From Piper betle (lineage: Eukaryota; Streptophyta; Magnoliopsida; Piperales; Piperaceae): a stretch of DNA of 64,000 nucleotides. Shown here one piece after another: positions 1 through 11,137 of the stretch. The translations under genes were made by a program, and so were the position numbers. Positions within the stretch are counted from its first letter, which is position 1; each line of letters opens with the position of its first letter. Under the pieces are notes generated by a model. The model was not told the DNA's origin and made no database searches. It saw only the letters and a program-made list of their open reading frames with translations. The stretch covers positions 1 through 64,000 of the forward strand of contig JAURVB010012638.1 of the NCBI GenBank assembly GCA_033002965.1. The letters are read 5' to 3'.

Positions 1-486
1 AACTGAACCATCAGCTAATAAATGGACATGTTGGAATGGTCACAAGTGCCAATATTATTGATAATGGTAGGGAGTTTATGGACTTGTTTTATTTAATTAT
101 ACGGCTTAGTGGTTAATCACTAACGCAGTATTGCCTCCCCAGGTTAGCAACTGGACTTAAAGACTAAGAGACGACAGGGTGGTTCTTCTACCAACGCATG
201 TGGTGAATGGTTAATAAGTGGACTTCTCTTTTTACTTTTCTTTTGTTATAAATGTGGCTACGGTAAATGGTCCAAGACTGTTGGATAATTACCTCATGCA
301 TTGTCATTTGAAAAATATGTTCTTTTGAGTTAGAAATGCTAGACTTATTTGCTTTCATATTATACATGTAACCTTTTAAGTAACACCTGGTCCGATTAGG
401 ACTGGTTGTTATAGGGTTGGTTTTGTTAACTTTTGAGTAACACCTGGCCAGCAAGGCCCACAATATCGTGAAAAATGGCGAGTCAT
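1..486 (+). mobile_element. Two joined, truncated LTR 3' ends (A/B type)
   Basis: Positions 1-413 match the last part of other plus-strand A/B LTRs (compare 41700-42070 and 63490-63890), including the stretch around 'ctaacgcagtattgcctccc' and the 'gtaacacctgg' terminal block. That piece ends near 413 at 'gttgttata', a decayed form of the 'gtcgttaca' end. A second LTR end follows at about 416-486. It matches the reverse complement of the A1 LTR end (19415 onward) and finishes at 'ggcgagtcatta'. Neither copy has an internal region here. No gene is seen in this stretch. Confidence 0.7.
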
Positions 487-487
487 T

Positions 488-621
488 AGAGGAGAGTTGT
501 ATCTTCATCTTAAGACGCCGAGATTTGATCCGTATGAGTTAGGTTCAGGTTAGTTGACCTAACTGGGGCCTGTAACATATTGTTTCGGTTCATGAGCATG
601 AACCGGATTTGGGGTGTTACA
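488..621 (+). mobile_element. Terminal fragment of a family C LTR
   Basis: This is the reverse complement of the first ~135 bases of solo LTR C1 (33791-33925): a 'gacgccgag' block, a 'ctaactcat'-type block and the terminal 'ggggtgttaca'. Only the 3' end of the LTR is present. The left edge is an abrupt junction with the A-type LTR end, and the right edge is followed by a minus-strand LTR at 622. No TSD could be paired. Confidence 0.75.
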
Positions 622-1685
622 AGGTGGCCACCCCATCCAACTCCAATCCCATGCATGCACACACACGCTACATGGCCCACGGCCTGTAGTTACCGATATT
701 TGCCATTGACTCACCTTCTCGGTATCACAAGTGAATAATGAGCCTTTATGCGCCACTGCACCCTATCACCCCTTTTAGCATGGGGGTAGGTGGTTAATCT
801 TTCAGTGGGTGCTGCTTTGTGCCGAATTGAGTTGACCCCGGTGGCATTCCAGCGCATGTTGGTCAGATATTCAAGTCAACCAAGACTTCTGTATAGTAAT
901 TTTAAAGGGCGCGGCCCCATGTTGGACTGAGTCAATTCCTTGACCCTGGTTGCACTTGGTGCATGGTAGTCGAATCTGGCTCAGGCTGACCACGACTGCC
1001 AATAAGGGAAAATACAACATTTCAAATCATTATATCGACCTAGATAGTTTGTAAGTGAACCTGCAATCGTGACCAACGATCCTAATCTAAACGGGGACAT
1101 AAAACTATACATAAGTATAATTTTATTCGAGTAGAAATGCATGCAACTACATGACTAATATATCATGATTAAAATTCAACAATATTAAATGTTAAATTAT
1201 TCATGTGACATAATTATTTAAATCTTACCATACATTTTAAATTAATTATCTAAACTATAATTATACTTAACAAATGATAAAATAATTATCAACTTTTAAA
1301 CAAATATTTAATTACATTTATTAGTATATTTTCCTTCATTTATAATTTTTAATCGCTGTCATTATTTACAGAAAATTTAATTAATTAAGTTGTTCGATTA
1401 AATTATTTAAAATAATTTGTATTATTCTAATTCAAAGATATTACTAATACAATTATTTTAAATTATTCAACTAAATAAATTTTAAAATTTTATTTATTTC
1501 CATTATGCTATTTAGGTTCAACGTTTGTGATTTTTACACAATTATGGTTTAATAACCCATTTTTTACCTTACCTCGTTATTATATTAATCACTTTATTAG
1601 CTAGTATTAAATTTAATATGATAAAGGTGAAATTCTTTATTTTATTAATTACCTATAACCTTCCAATTTAAATTAATTGCTTGTA
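622..1685 (-). mobile_element. Minus-strand A/B-type LTR fragment
   Basis: Aligns with the minus-strand LTR at 30520-31660 (A2 5' LTR). Shared blocks are 'ggccaccccatc', 'gtagttaccgat', 'gactcaccttctcgg', the 'gactgagtcaattcctt' block and the long A/T-rich part. Both ends are cut by family C LTR sequence, so neither LTR terminus survives. Short open frames occur on both strands but differ between copies of this LTR and are not genes. Confidence 0.75.
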
Positions 1686-2117
1686 GGGTAACTGAGTAAT
1701 AATCATGATCTAAGGCAAACTTACTTAAGTAGACTAGCTAGAATTGACATAGGTTGATGTGACTGTGATTGATGCATGATGGATGTATGCGTGATAGAGG
1801 ATTTATGACTGCATCATGAGTGGGCGTTAGTATTTAGTTTTGATGTGTAGGTATGGAGTAGGATTTCGCCACCTAGGCGCGAGGACCCGATTGGAGCTTC
1901 TGCCAGGTCTGTTTAGGACTCATTCTTTGTTTTATGCTATTATATTTTGTATTTGATTTATCATGTGCAGGACGGATTAAGTGGCATTTTATCGGATCCT
2001 ACTTAACTCGGGCCATTTAGCCAATAGTTTTTTTCGGAATAATAACCCTCAAGGATGAGATCCCTCAAGTCAGTTTTCGAAATTAAGATCCACCACAAGC
2101 TGCCTTTGGGTCTATTG

Positions 2118-2124
2118 TATAAAT
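2118..2124 (+). promoter_or_regulatory. Putative TATA box of the C LTR
   Basis: TATAAAT lies in 'ttgtataaatccc', conserved in the C2 plus LTR (60397-60403) and, on the minus strand, near 56211-56217. In C1 the matching position has lost the motif. Placement upstream of the conserved U5-like part of the LTR fits a Pol II promoter. There is no transcript evidence. Confidence 0.35.
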
Positions 2125-3030
2125 CCCAACCCGGGCCTACATATGTATAGTTTTCACATTTTCGGTGAGAGATGGAATGAGGATTACAAATGGCCACGCC
2201 TTCAAATAGGGCGTCTGCACGGAAGAGCGGGCTTTGGAGCTGGGGAGAACCCACTTCATTCCCAAAGGATCCGGACAACTCCACTTTTGAGTTCCTCAAA
2301 CCCGGAGAAGTGTGGAGGTTTACGGGTACTGCAATACAGCACATGTCTAGACTTGAAGTTCAAAGGGTACTAAAGGCGACGGCCTGAGAGTGCTCGGCCT
2401 TCATGCTTAAGGCCATCAGTAATATGGAGGGTGTAGAGGGCGGAAAGGAATGAGATTTGATGCAAGAAGCGATAGAGAAATGGCCAAGGTATGAGAATGA
2501 GAAGGAAATTGGGACGCTATCGACCCGATGGCGATGGCTCCCATATATGTCCCTATGAGAGTTCTTGAGGAAGCATATGGTTTTTATTCAACAGGAGAGT
2601 TTGCTCTCCTGTGCGAAATTGATATTAGTTATTTTTCGGGCCGGTAACACTCATTACTAACGGTTTTTCTATATATATGTAGGTGAGAAATGTAAGGGAT
2701 GGAAGCTATCGGGACCGCAGAGGAGTAGCATGGAACCGCGCACACATGTACCTGCTGCATGTAATGTATAATGATGGTGTGTTAATGCTATGTGAATGAT
2801 AATTATGATGTGTTTGTCTAGATGAATTGCTTATTATGAAACAAACGGATAAATATGAATGAGTAGGGAGCCTTGGAGTTCAGACTCGGCTCAGATGAAA
2901 ATAAATGAGATAATGATGGGATGCCATGGTAGATTGTTATGTAATATATAGTTTTGATAAAGTATTTATATATACCCTTGTTGTGGATAGGTTGGCCCTC
3001 ATTGCACTTTTAGGGGAAACTGTGTCAGTT

Positions 3031-3044
3031 TATATATATATATA

Positions 3045-3078
<34 letters not shown>
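3031..3078. repeat. (AT)n microsatellite
   Basis: About 48 bp of TA dinucleotides interrupted once by 'tgat', within the C LTR fragment. Open frames reading Tyr-Ile repeats here are artefacts of the dinucleotide. Confidence 0.95.
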
Positions 3079-3080
<2 letters not shown>

Positions 3081-3316
3081 TTTTGGTTTCTCATTAATTG
3101 TTTTGTCTTGTTTTTGCTTGTACGTCATAGCATGCATGTAGGACCGCGTTAGAACCCAATTGTTCCCATTCATGCATTTCTTGTTTACATCTCCATCTTG
3201 AGACGCCGATGGCAAGTCCGGGGCGGCTTAACCAAACCAAGTAGATTAACGAACGGTTCGGTCACCGGTGACATTTTCGGGTCGGTTCACGGTTGAGCTA
3301 AAACGGGGTGTTACAA

Positions 3317-4690
3317 TATATCTTAAGGGGCCAAGCAGCTGGCACTATTGGAAAGGAAAATTGATTGATCATTTATATTTCAAGGATTTGTATGAACTTA
3401 TCACTGGTTAGAAACTAGCAGAGGTGACTGATAAAGACTGAAATAAGTTGGGTAGAAAGGCTATGGCTAGTTTGACAAAATGGGTAGATGAAGTTGAGTA
3501 TCATGTTTCTAAATTGACATCCTCAAAAGCAATATAGGATAAACTCCAAGAAGTTTTGAGAGGAATATTGCGGGCAACAAGACCCTTTTGATAAGGTAAT
3601 TAGTGAATTTGAGGTATAAGGATGAAAGTGACATAAGTAAGCATCTCAAGGAGATGAAGAGTATTATTACTCAACTTGCCAGGATGAAGATAACTTTAGA
3701 TGAGGATTGACAAACTATCTTGCTCCTCAACACATTGTCAGAGGGATGGGAAATATTGGTGATCTATTTGAGAAATGCTGCTCCAAATGGAAAACTTACA
3801 ATGGGCCTCTACCAATTTCAAGGTCTCATGTATTAGTGTCATACTAAAGTAAGAGGTAGGTCAAGAAATAGGGACACAAACAGAAGGGACAAGAGTCGAG
3901 GAAGGTCTAAATTTGGGAAGAACTTGAAGTGTTATTATGGTAACAAGACAGGTCATATAAAAAGGATTGTTGGAAGCTCAAGAAATACTTGAAAAATAAG
4001 GACCATAAAGATCAAGGAGAAAGGAATACTAATGTTTTACATGATGACCTGGTGATTCTTTTTGATTGTGAGAATGGTTGTTTAACGACTGATTATGATG
4101 TTAGTTGGGTAGTCGTCTCGGGAGTATCATTCCATGCAACTCCAAGCAGAAATTTTATTACTACCTATAAACCTTCGGATTTGGGTATAGTGAAGATGCA
4201 AAATCGATCAACTTCTAAAATTGTGCGACTTTGAAGTTGATGCTTAAAATTGATGCTTAAAATTTTCAGACATATTCCAGATTTGAGGAAGAGTTTGTTA
4301 TCAACAGAAGTGCTTGATGATTAAAGATTTGGTTCACAAGTTGCACAAGGTGTGTGCAAACTTGTAAAGGTTCTCTTGTTGTTGGTACAGGGAAGAAGTG
4401 TCGTAGTTTGTATAAGACTGATACGAGTCTGAGTTCGATGGGATGTTAATATCTCCTCACTTGATTTCACTACTGATTTGTGGTACTATCGATTGGGACA
4501 CATGAGTAAGAAGTGACTAGAGATATTGAAGAAGTTAAATCTCCTTCTTAAGGTCAAAGATATCATAATTAGTCCTTATGACCTTTGTTTGTTAGAAAAA
4601 TAATATAGGGCATCTTTTACAAGCATAAGTACAAGGAAGTTAGAATTTCTTGAATTGGTACACGCTGATGTATGTGGGCATATGGTGGTA
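3317..4690 (+). pseudogene. Ty1/copia gag-pol remnant, broken
   Basis: Translated fragments in several frames give the order of a copia polyprotein. A gag region comes first (a 'WHYWKGKLIDHLYFKDLYEL' block near 3340 and an 'LLLNTLSEGWE' block near 3720). A degenerate zinc knuckle follows near 3930 (CYYGNKTGHIKR, second Cys position shifted). Next comes the start of the protease (SFHAT... and KMQNRSTSKIV, within an 81-residue open frame at 3989-4234). A GAG-pre-integrase block (LWYYRLGHMSKK) lies near 4480, and the first residues of the integrase core (LVHADVCG) near 4655. Many stops and frameshifts interrupt it. Integrase core, RT, RNase H and both LTRs are absent. It is a dead fragment, probably lying inside element D. 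Confidence 0.8.
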
Positions 4691-6583
4691 AAATTTCTTA
4701 ATAGTTTTATTTATTTTGTCATTTTTATTAATGTTTTTGCGTAAATTTAAACTTATCGATTTACATTGACAAGTTCAGAGGGATTCTGAATGATCTTTGC
4801 CCTTCGAAATCCGTCGAATAATATTTTTTATACAAAAAGTTAAAAGAAAATATTTGTGCGGAGGAAATTTGTGGAAAAATTTAATCAACCATGATTTTAT
4901 GAATGCACGTAAGGACGGAATAAAAGGTTCTCAATGTATATAAAAAATGAAGTCTGATCGGTAAACAGAAGTGAAGAAAGTTATCTAAGAAAAAGGAGGC
5001 TCGATCGGTTTCTTCCCCATCGTCCGGTCCTTGCCATGAGGGAATTCTGCCACTGTCCACCAAGGAAAGAGGCTGCTACACCTTACCGCCGGAGAGCCGG
5101 AGTCTCTGCCTTGCTGCTTACCGAGTGAAGATTCTCGCCCTTACCGGTTACTGCTGTAAAGCTGAGACTCACCTTGTCGGGAACACGCCAACGCCTAAGG
5201 ATCATCACGTTACCACAGCACATCTGTTTGAAGGGTGTTTTTTTGGCAGATTAAAGTAGGGGGAAGCAAGGAGTTGCTGCTGTCCAGGCCTGCCAACAAG
5301 AGCCTATTTGTGGGAGCTTGTCGCTGCCAAAGTTTGTTGCCGCCATCCAAAGTTGCAGATCACCCAAAGCAGAGCATGGTGGAAGAGGAGCATCACCACT
5401 ACCCTGTCGCTCGCTAGATAGAAGAATCCATCCACGTTGTTGCTGAGAAGCCAATCTTCGTGCCAAGGAGTGGACGAGTTGCTGCATCGCTGGAGTTGTG
5501 GAGTGTTGCTACACAGAGCTGCTAATGTCTTGCTTTGCCGCTGCTGAGTGAAGGAAGGGAGCCAAACTCTTCATCAACGCCGGACCGTGATTGTGAAAGC
5601 CTGGCCAAGATAATTGCTGCCGCCGCACGATCGCCGTTCGTTGCCAAGCTTATTGCCTTGCCGTCCCAAGGAGGGACCTTTCCGCCAAGGAGCCAAGCTT
5701 CCCACCTTCCCACCGCAATTACCAATCCAGAGTTTTGCCCTGACATCGTTTTGTGGCCTTGTCGGTTTGAAGGAGACCTGCTACCGCTTTGATTCCCCGG
5801 AGTTTTGTTGCTGCCTTCACCGAGGAGAGGACCACTGTCCCTGCTCGCCGTCAACCTTTGTAGTTGCGATATTTAGAGCCTAGCACTCGCGGCCTGTTGC
5901 TACATAGAGCTGCTAATGCCTTGCTTTGCCGCTGCTGAGTGAAGGGACGGAGCCAAACTCTTCATGACCGCCAGACCGCTGCTGAGTGAAAGCCTAACTA
6001 GGAGAATTCTTGCCGCCACACAATTGCCGTTCGTTGCCTAGCTGTTCATTGCCACCTTTCTGCCAAGAAGCCAAACTTCCCACCTTCCCACTGCAATTAC
6101 CAAGCAAGAGTTTTGCCTTGACATCATTTTGTGGCCTTGTCGCTGTGAAGGAGACCTGCTACCACTTTGATTCCCCAGAGTTTTGTTGCTGCCTTCACCG
6201 AGGAGAGGACCACTGTCCCTGCTCGCCGTCAACCTTTGTAGTTGCGATATTTGGAGCCTAGCCCTCTCGGCCTATTGCTGTCTGGGATTCATTGTCAAGG
6301 TTTGCTGCCTCATCAGGCCTCTTTGAATGGAGCCGTCTCACTGCTATCACATCCAAGAGATTGCTAACCCGTTTGCAAGAGAAAGATTGGTTGTTGCCGC
6401 TATTTAGAGTCCTTAGCTGCTGCGGCATCAGATTTTCGTGAACGGGGGAGGAGAAAGACCACCTTGCTGCCAAAACACCCGACAAACTAGACTCCTCGCA
6501 GTCCATCTGACAGAGTGAAAGCGGACATCATTTGTCAAGATGTGCCGTTGCCGGAGAAGGGGGAAAGCTAGATAGAAGGAAAT
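4691..6583 (+). other. Element D internal region, left part (no recognised protein)
   Basis: The first ~200 bp are A/T-rich and unrecognised. From about 4880 the sequence becomes G/C-richer and rich in 'tgctgccgcc' and 'ttgccaag' motifs. The last ~30 bp ('ggagaaggg...gaaatagtat') join in register, after removal of B1, to the repeat at 14818. That repeat reappears at 20880 and 21075, so this block and 20843-22348 belong to one host sequence ending in the 22349-24397 LTR. Open frames of 60-110 codons exist on both strands, overlap each other and have no domain I recognise. It could be the non-coding interior of a large derivative element or transduced DNA. Confidence 0.45.
5503..6273 (+). repeat. 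Tandem duplication, ~390-bp unit
   Basis: Two adjacent copies, about 5503-5892 and 5893-6273. Both start near 'tgttgctaca.agagctgct', run through 'cttgctttgccgctgctg', and end at 'gatattt.gagcctagc'. The second copy is shorter by small deletions in the middle. Parallel open frames in both copies share the C-terminal residues HRGEDHCPCSPSTFVVAIF, but the frames upstream differ, so coding function is doubtful. Confidence 0.85.
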
Positions 6584-6588
6584 AGTAT

Positions 6589-8756
6589 TGCAAAACCCTA
6601 ATTTTTCACCTTACGACTAATATTATATTTTTTAGGACAAAAATTTTTAAATGAGAAACATTGAAAACCTGAAAAAAAAATATTAATAATAAGAATTAAG
6701 CTACTTTATTTAGGGTTTTATAAATTTCAAGAACGAACTATAAATATTATTTAACTAAATTATTTCATGAAAAAAAATCAATATTATAAATTAATCATTT
6801 ATGACCTTTAGTATATCGGTACAATGAATGATATACTTATGACTAATTATGTTGTTTAAAAATCTTTGACTTCAGTATGGGAAAGACAGAATGTTGGAGA
6901 TTTATTATTATTATTATTTAGTTAAGATAGGAGATTTTAAGGGAGTTGGGTAGCATCTCACTCGGCTAAATTTGGGTGTTTGAGTGTGTGTTGATTGTCG
7001 GTTTCAATTCTATGTGCTCTGATTTTATATTGGTTATGGTTGCTAAGCTAATTAATTATTGTACTAAAACGTCATGGGTAATATAATTTATTCGTCAATA
7101 TATGTTGGAATAAATTTTTGGTATATATATATATAATAATAATAATGTATTATTATCAATTCATTAATGAATTGTATATTAAATTATTTATACAACGGTT
7201 ATGATTAATTTAGATTATTAAATAACATGTTCCTTGTTGATCTAAGTAGTTAATACGTGGACATGACCCTCATGATTAAATTGATAATCAATGTATGCAT
7301 TACAAATAATCATGATTGGGTTAAATAAATGGAGTAAATTAGTGACTAATATAATTACTGTCGTGATTAATAGTTAACAATTAATTCGTGTACTAAATGT
7401 TATTAATAAATCGGATGGTTATAAGTGATTAATGAAATAAAATTTCACCTTTATCATATTAAATTTAATACCAGGTAAATAAAGTCATTATTTGAATAAT
7501 TATTTAGTAAGGTAGAAAAATGGGTTATTAAACTATAATTGTGTAAAAATCATAAGTGTTGAACCAAAATAGCATAATGGAAATAAATAAAGTTCAAACC
7601 CTTATTGAGTGGAACAATTTAAAATAATTTTATTAGTAGTATCCTTCCATTAGGATAATACAAATCATTTTAAATAATTTAATCGAACAACTTAATTAAT
7701 TGCTATTTAAATATTCTGAATTGATAAAAAGTTAATAGATTATAATAGGTATACCAAAGCTTTTATTCAATGAATTAAGTATCTAGTACTCACTAAATTG
7801 CCATTAATAATGATAGTGATTAAAGATTAAAATCGTAAATTTAATTATTAAGATCGTTGTTAAGTAATTATCGTCTCAAAAGAAAATATACTAATAATAA
7901 TAATTAAATACTTGTTTATAAGTAAATAATTATTTTATCATTAGTGAAGTGTGAATTATGATTTAAATAATTAATTTACAATATAAAGTATGACTTAAAT
8001 GATTATGTCACATGAATAATTAATTATCTCACTAAATTGTTGTAAATGTTGAAAATTTAATGTTCAATATTGTTTGAATGTTGTATGCTTTATGTTGCTA
8101 AGTTTTAATAATGATATATTAAGTCATTTAGTTGTATTTCTACTCGAATAAAATTATACTCATGTACAATTTTATTTTCTCGTTTAGATTAGGATTGTTG
8201 GTCGCAGATGTGAGTTCAGTTGCGAACAATCTAGGTCCGTATAATTATTTAAAATGTTGTATTTTCCCGTTTTGGCGGCCCTCGTTGGCCTGAGCCTAGA
8301 TTCGACCACCATGCACCGAGTGCAATTGGGGTAAAGGAATTGACTCAGTTTGACACGGGACCAGACTCGTTAAAAAACTTACTATGTAGGAGTCTTGGTC
8401 GACTTGAGGTCATATCCGACCACCATGCACCAGAGTGCAACTAGGGTCAATGAATTGACTCAATTCGACGTAGGGCAGCACCCCCGAAAAGATTAAATAC
8501 CTGCCCCCATGCCAAAAGGGGTGATAGGGCGCAGTGGCGCAAGACGGCTCATTATGCACTTGTGATACCGAGAGGGTGACTCAATGACAAATAATGATAA
8601 CTATAGGCTGTGGGCCACGTAGCGTGTGTGCGCATGTATGAGATTGTAGCTAGAAGGGGTGGCAACCCCTCCCAACGTCTACTAAAGAGACTTGAGAAAT
8701 GATAATAGGGATTATATTGACTTGTTTCATTTAATTATGCAGCTTAGTTCTTTTAT
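6589..8756 (+). mobile_element. B1 5' LTR, first part
   Basis: Collinear with the first two thirds of the B1 3' LTR (11944 onward), including the duplicated start: TGCAAAACCC at 6589 and a second decayed start near 6650. It lacks about 260 bp present in the 3' LTR around 12330-12730. Homology stops near 8756 ('gcagcttagttcttttat'), where an inverted A-type LTR begins. Confidence 0.75.
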
Positions 8757-10778
8757 AAATAAAGGGGGTGCTGCCCTGTGTCGAATTGCGTCGACCTCGG
8801 TTGTGCTCGGCGCATGGTGGTCGGATATGAATTCAAGTTGACCAAGACTCCCACATAGTAATTTTAAAGGGTGCGGCCCCGTGTTGGACTGAGTCAATTC
8901 CTTGGCCCCTGGTTGCACTCCATGCACGGTGGTCGAATGTGGGCCCAGGATGACTAGGGCTGCCAAAAAGGGAAAATGCAACATTTAAAATAATTATACG
9001 GACCTAGATAGTTCGTAAGTGAACCTACAACCGTGACCAATGATCCTAATCTGAACGAGAACATAAAATTATACATAAGTATAATTTTTTCGAAATAGAA
9101 ATATCATTATTAAAATTTGACAACATAAAGCATGCAACATTCAACAATCTTAAATATTAAATTATTCATGTGACATAATCATTTATGTCCTACTTTACAT
9201 TTTAAATTAATTGTCTAAATCATAATTCACACTTTACTATTGATAAAATAATTATTAACTTATAACCAAGTATTTAATTACTATTATTAGTATATTTTCC
9301 TTTGAGATGATAATTAATTAACCCCAACCTTGATGATTTAGTTTACTATTTTAATCTTTAATCACTATCATTATTAATAGCAATTTAATTAATTAAGTCA
9401 TTCAATTAAATTATTTAAAATGATTTGTATTATCCTAATTTAAGGATACTACTAATACAATTATTTTAAATTTTCCCACTCAATAGAGGTTCGAACTTTA
9501 TTTACAAAGTATTAAATTTAATATAGTAAAGATGAAATCATTTTTTCATTAATCACTTATAACCATCCGATTTAAATTAATAGCTATAATACACCGATTA
9601 ATTTTTAATAGTTTATCATTATCATATTTTTTTATTACTCATAGTGATTTCGTACTATAATTAATCAGTTTAGCTACTGTAACCCATAACCATTAGAATA
9701 ATAATTTTTTTAGGATTTATTATGAGTTAGTATTATTTTTTAACTCGAGCCGCGTTGAGTTAAGTTATATTTACAAGTTTGCCATCATCTTCCCTGACGC
9801 TCTTCTCTTCTCCTACCTTGACCTTGGCACAAAAATAGGTCTGTCTTTCATGCACCCAGTCTCAAGATAACTACTTTCTTGCACCTTGCTCCCATTCGAG
9901 AATTCAGCTACCTCAGGCCGACATCAGAATAGGAAGGATCTGCCACTACTGGACAATGCAAGGAGTAGGGTTGTTCCTCCCACGTTTGAACGTTCGCCGC
10001 CAGGAATTCCGGTGAGTAGGTCATCAGCAGTGGGCTGTGCTGGTAGTAGGAGCTATTGTAATGGAACCCCTGATGTTGTCGATGAAGAGCAACCGACATC
10101 TACCCTCTGAAGCTTCCATTACAGCGTCTGTTTCAGAGGAACACCACCACCTTCGTCACCCATGAAATTCCACCCACTTACAGGTGCAATTCTACCACCA
10201 TTGGAAACAAGGGACAAGGCGATGCCACCCTTCAACCCAGCAGCTAGAGGGGCCGTCGGGGTGTGAGCGGTTGCCTTGCAATTCTTGCCTACGATCGCCC
10301 ATCTTGCCAAAATTAGAACTCGTCATCCATGCAAGGATTTCCAATCGCATACAATTTAATTTAGTTCTTCTTGTTGCTTTAAAACTTTAATTCCCATGAT
10401 TATCAAACTTATTATCATTAAAGATTTAGGTAACGATTACAACAATCCCCATCCTTGCTACAACCAGCGACGATCCTCCAACAGTGGTGAAAACAACAAC
10501 AAACACAAAACCGAAAGGATTAGAATTCGCAACGGTTTTATCAACTATCATTCATCTATTTATTTCCAAATATGCATGCATAAAAACTAAGAATAGGGAG
10601 ATAGGGAGAGTACCCGAACAAGGAGAAGGCTGGCTCTAGTAAGGAAGAGGAGAAAAAGATGGGAAACGGGCGGCTAGGGTGAGGAAGACACCCCCTCTCA
10701 AAATAAAATGAAAATGATGGCTAGGGTATGGGAAAACACCCCAACACCCATATTTCATTTAACCGGGTAGAGAATAAA

Positions 10779-10836
<58 letters not shown>

Positions 10837-10906
10837 CCAACGTTCAGATCCATCCCAGACCAAATTGAATATTTCATTTATTTATTTATTTTCACAATCT
10901 TTACAA
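8757..10906 (-). mobile_element. Inverted A-type LTR inside the B1 5' LTR
   Basis: Reads like the A2 5' LTR (30700-33041) from the 'gggggtgctgcc' block to the terminal 'cacaatctttaca' at 10906. About 600 bp of its other end is missing, together with ~30 bp of the host LTR, so only the right junction is original. Compared with the intact host at 14580-14590 ('gagcatggaagg'), the insertion sits just before 'atggaagg'. A (TAA)n tract lies at 10780-10836. Open frames at 9886-10390 are not conserved between copies. Confidence 0.75.
10780..10836. repeat. (TAA)n microsatellite
   Basis: About 18 units of ATA/TAA near the LTR start. The A2 5' LTR has the same tract as (TTA)n at 32976-33023, so the repeat is an inherited LTR feature of variable length. 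Confidence 0.95.
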
Positions 10907-11137
10907 TGGAAGGATGGGTAGAGTCGGGACAAATGGAGGACTCTATTATTAAACTATTCTTTCCTCGAGGTTGTTTGCATGGCAGTGGGATTTTGGTTTG
11001 GTTCATGGGCTTAAATTATTCTGAGCATATAGTATATTTAAAATGATTGAAAATTAATAGAAAATTAATTTATGAGATACTTAGTTTCATATAGTAATAC
11101 TTGGCCCGTGGCTCAGAGCGGGCGGCAGGTCGTTACA
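10907..11137 (+). mobile_element. B1 5' LTR, terminal part
   Basis: Continues the B1 LTR after the inverted insertion. 'ggaaggatgggtagagtcg' matches 14588 and 44226, and it ends 'gcaggtcgttaca' at 11137, followed by GG and the PBS. Confidence 0.85.

Larger units (their letters stand above)
1686..3316 (+). mobile_element. Family C LTR, 3' part
   Basis: Matches C LTR sequence from about 59955 to the LTR end: 'taataatcatgatcta', 'cgccacctaggcgcg', a TATA-like segment, an 'atatatatgtag' block and the terminal 'ggggtgttaca' at 3316. The CCG-rich 5' part is missing because the join with the neighbouring minus LTR is at about 1686. It is more diverged than the C2 copies, so probably an older insertion. 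It contains an (AT)n tract. Confidence 0.8.
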
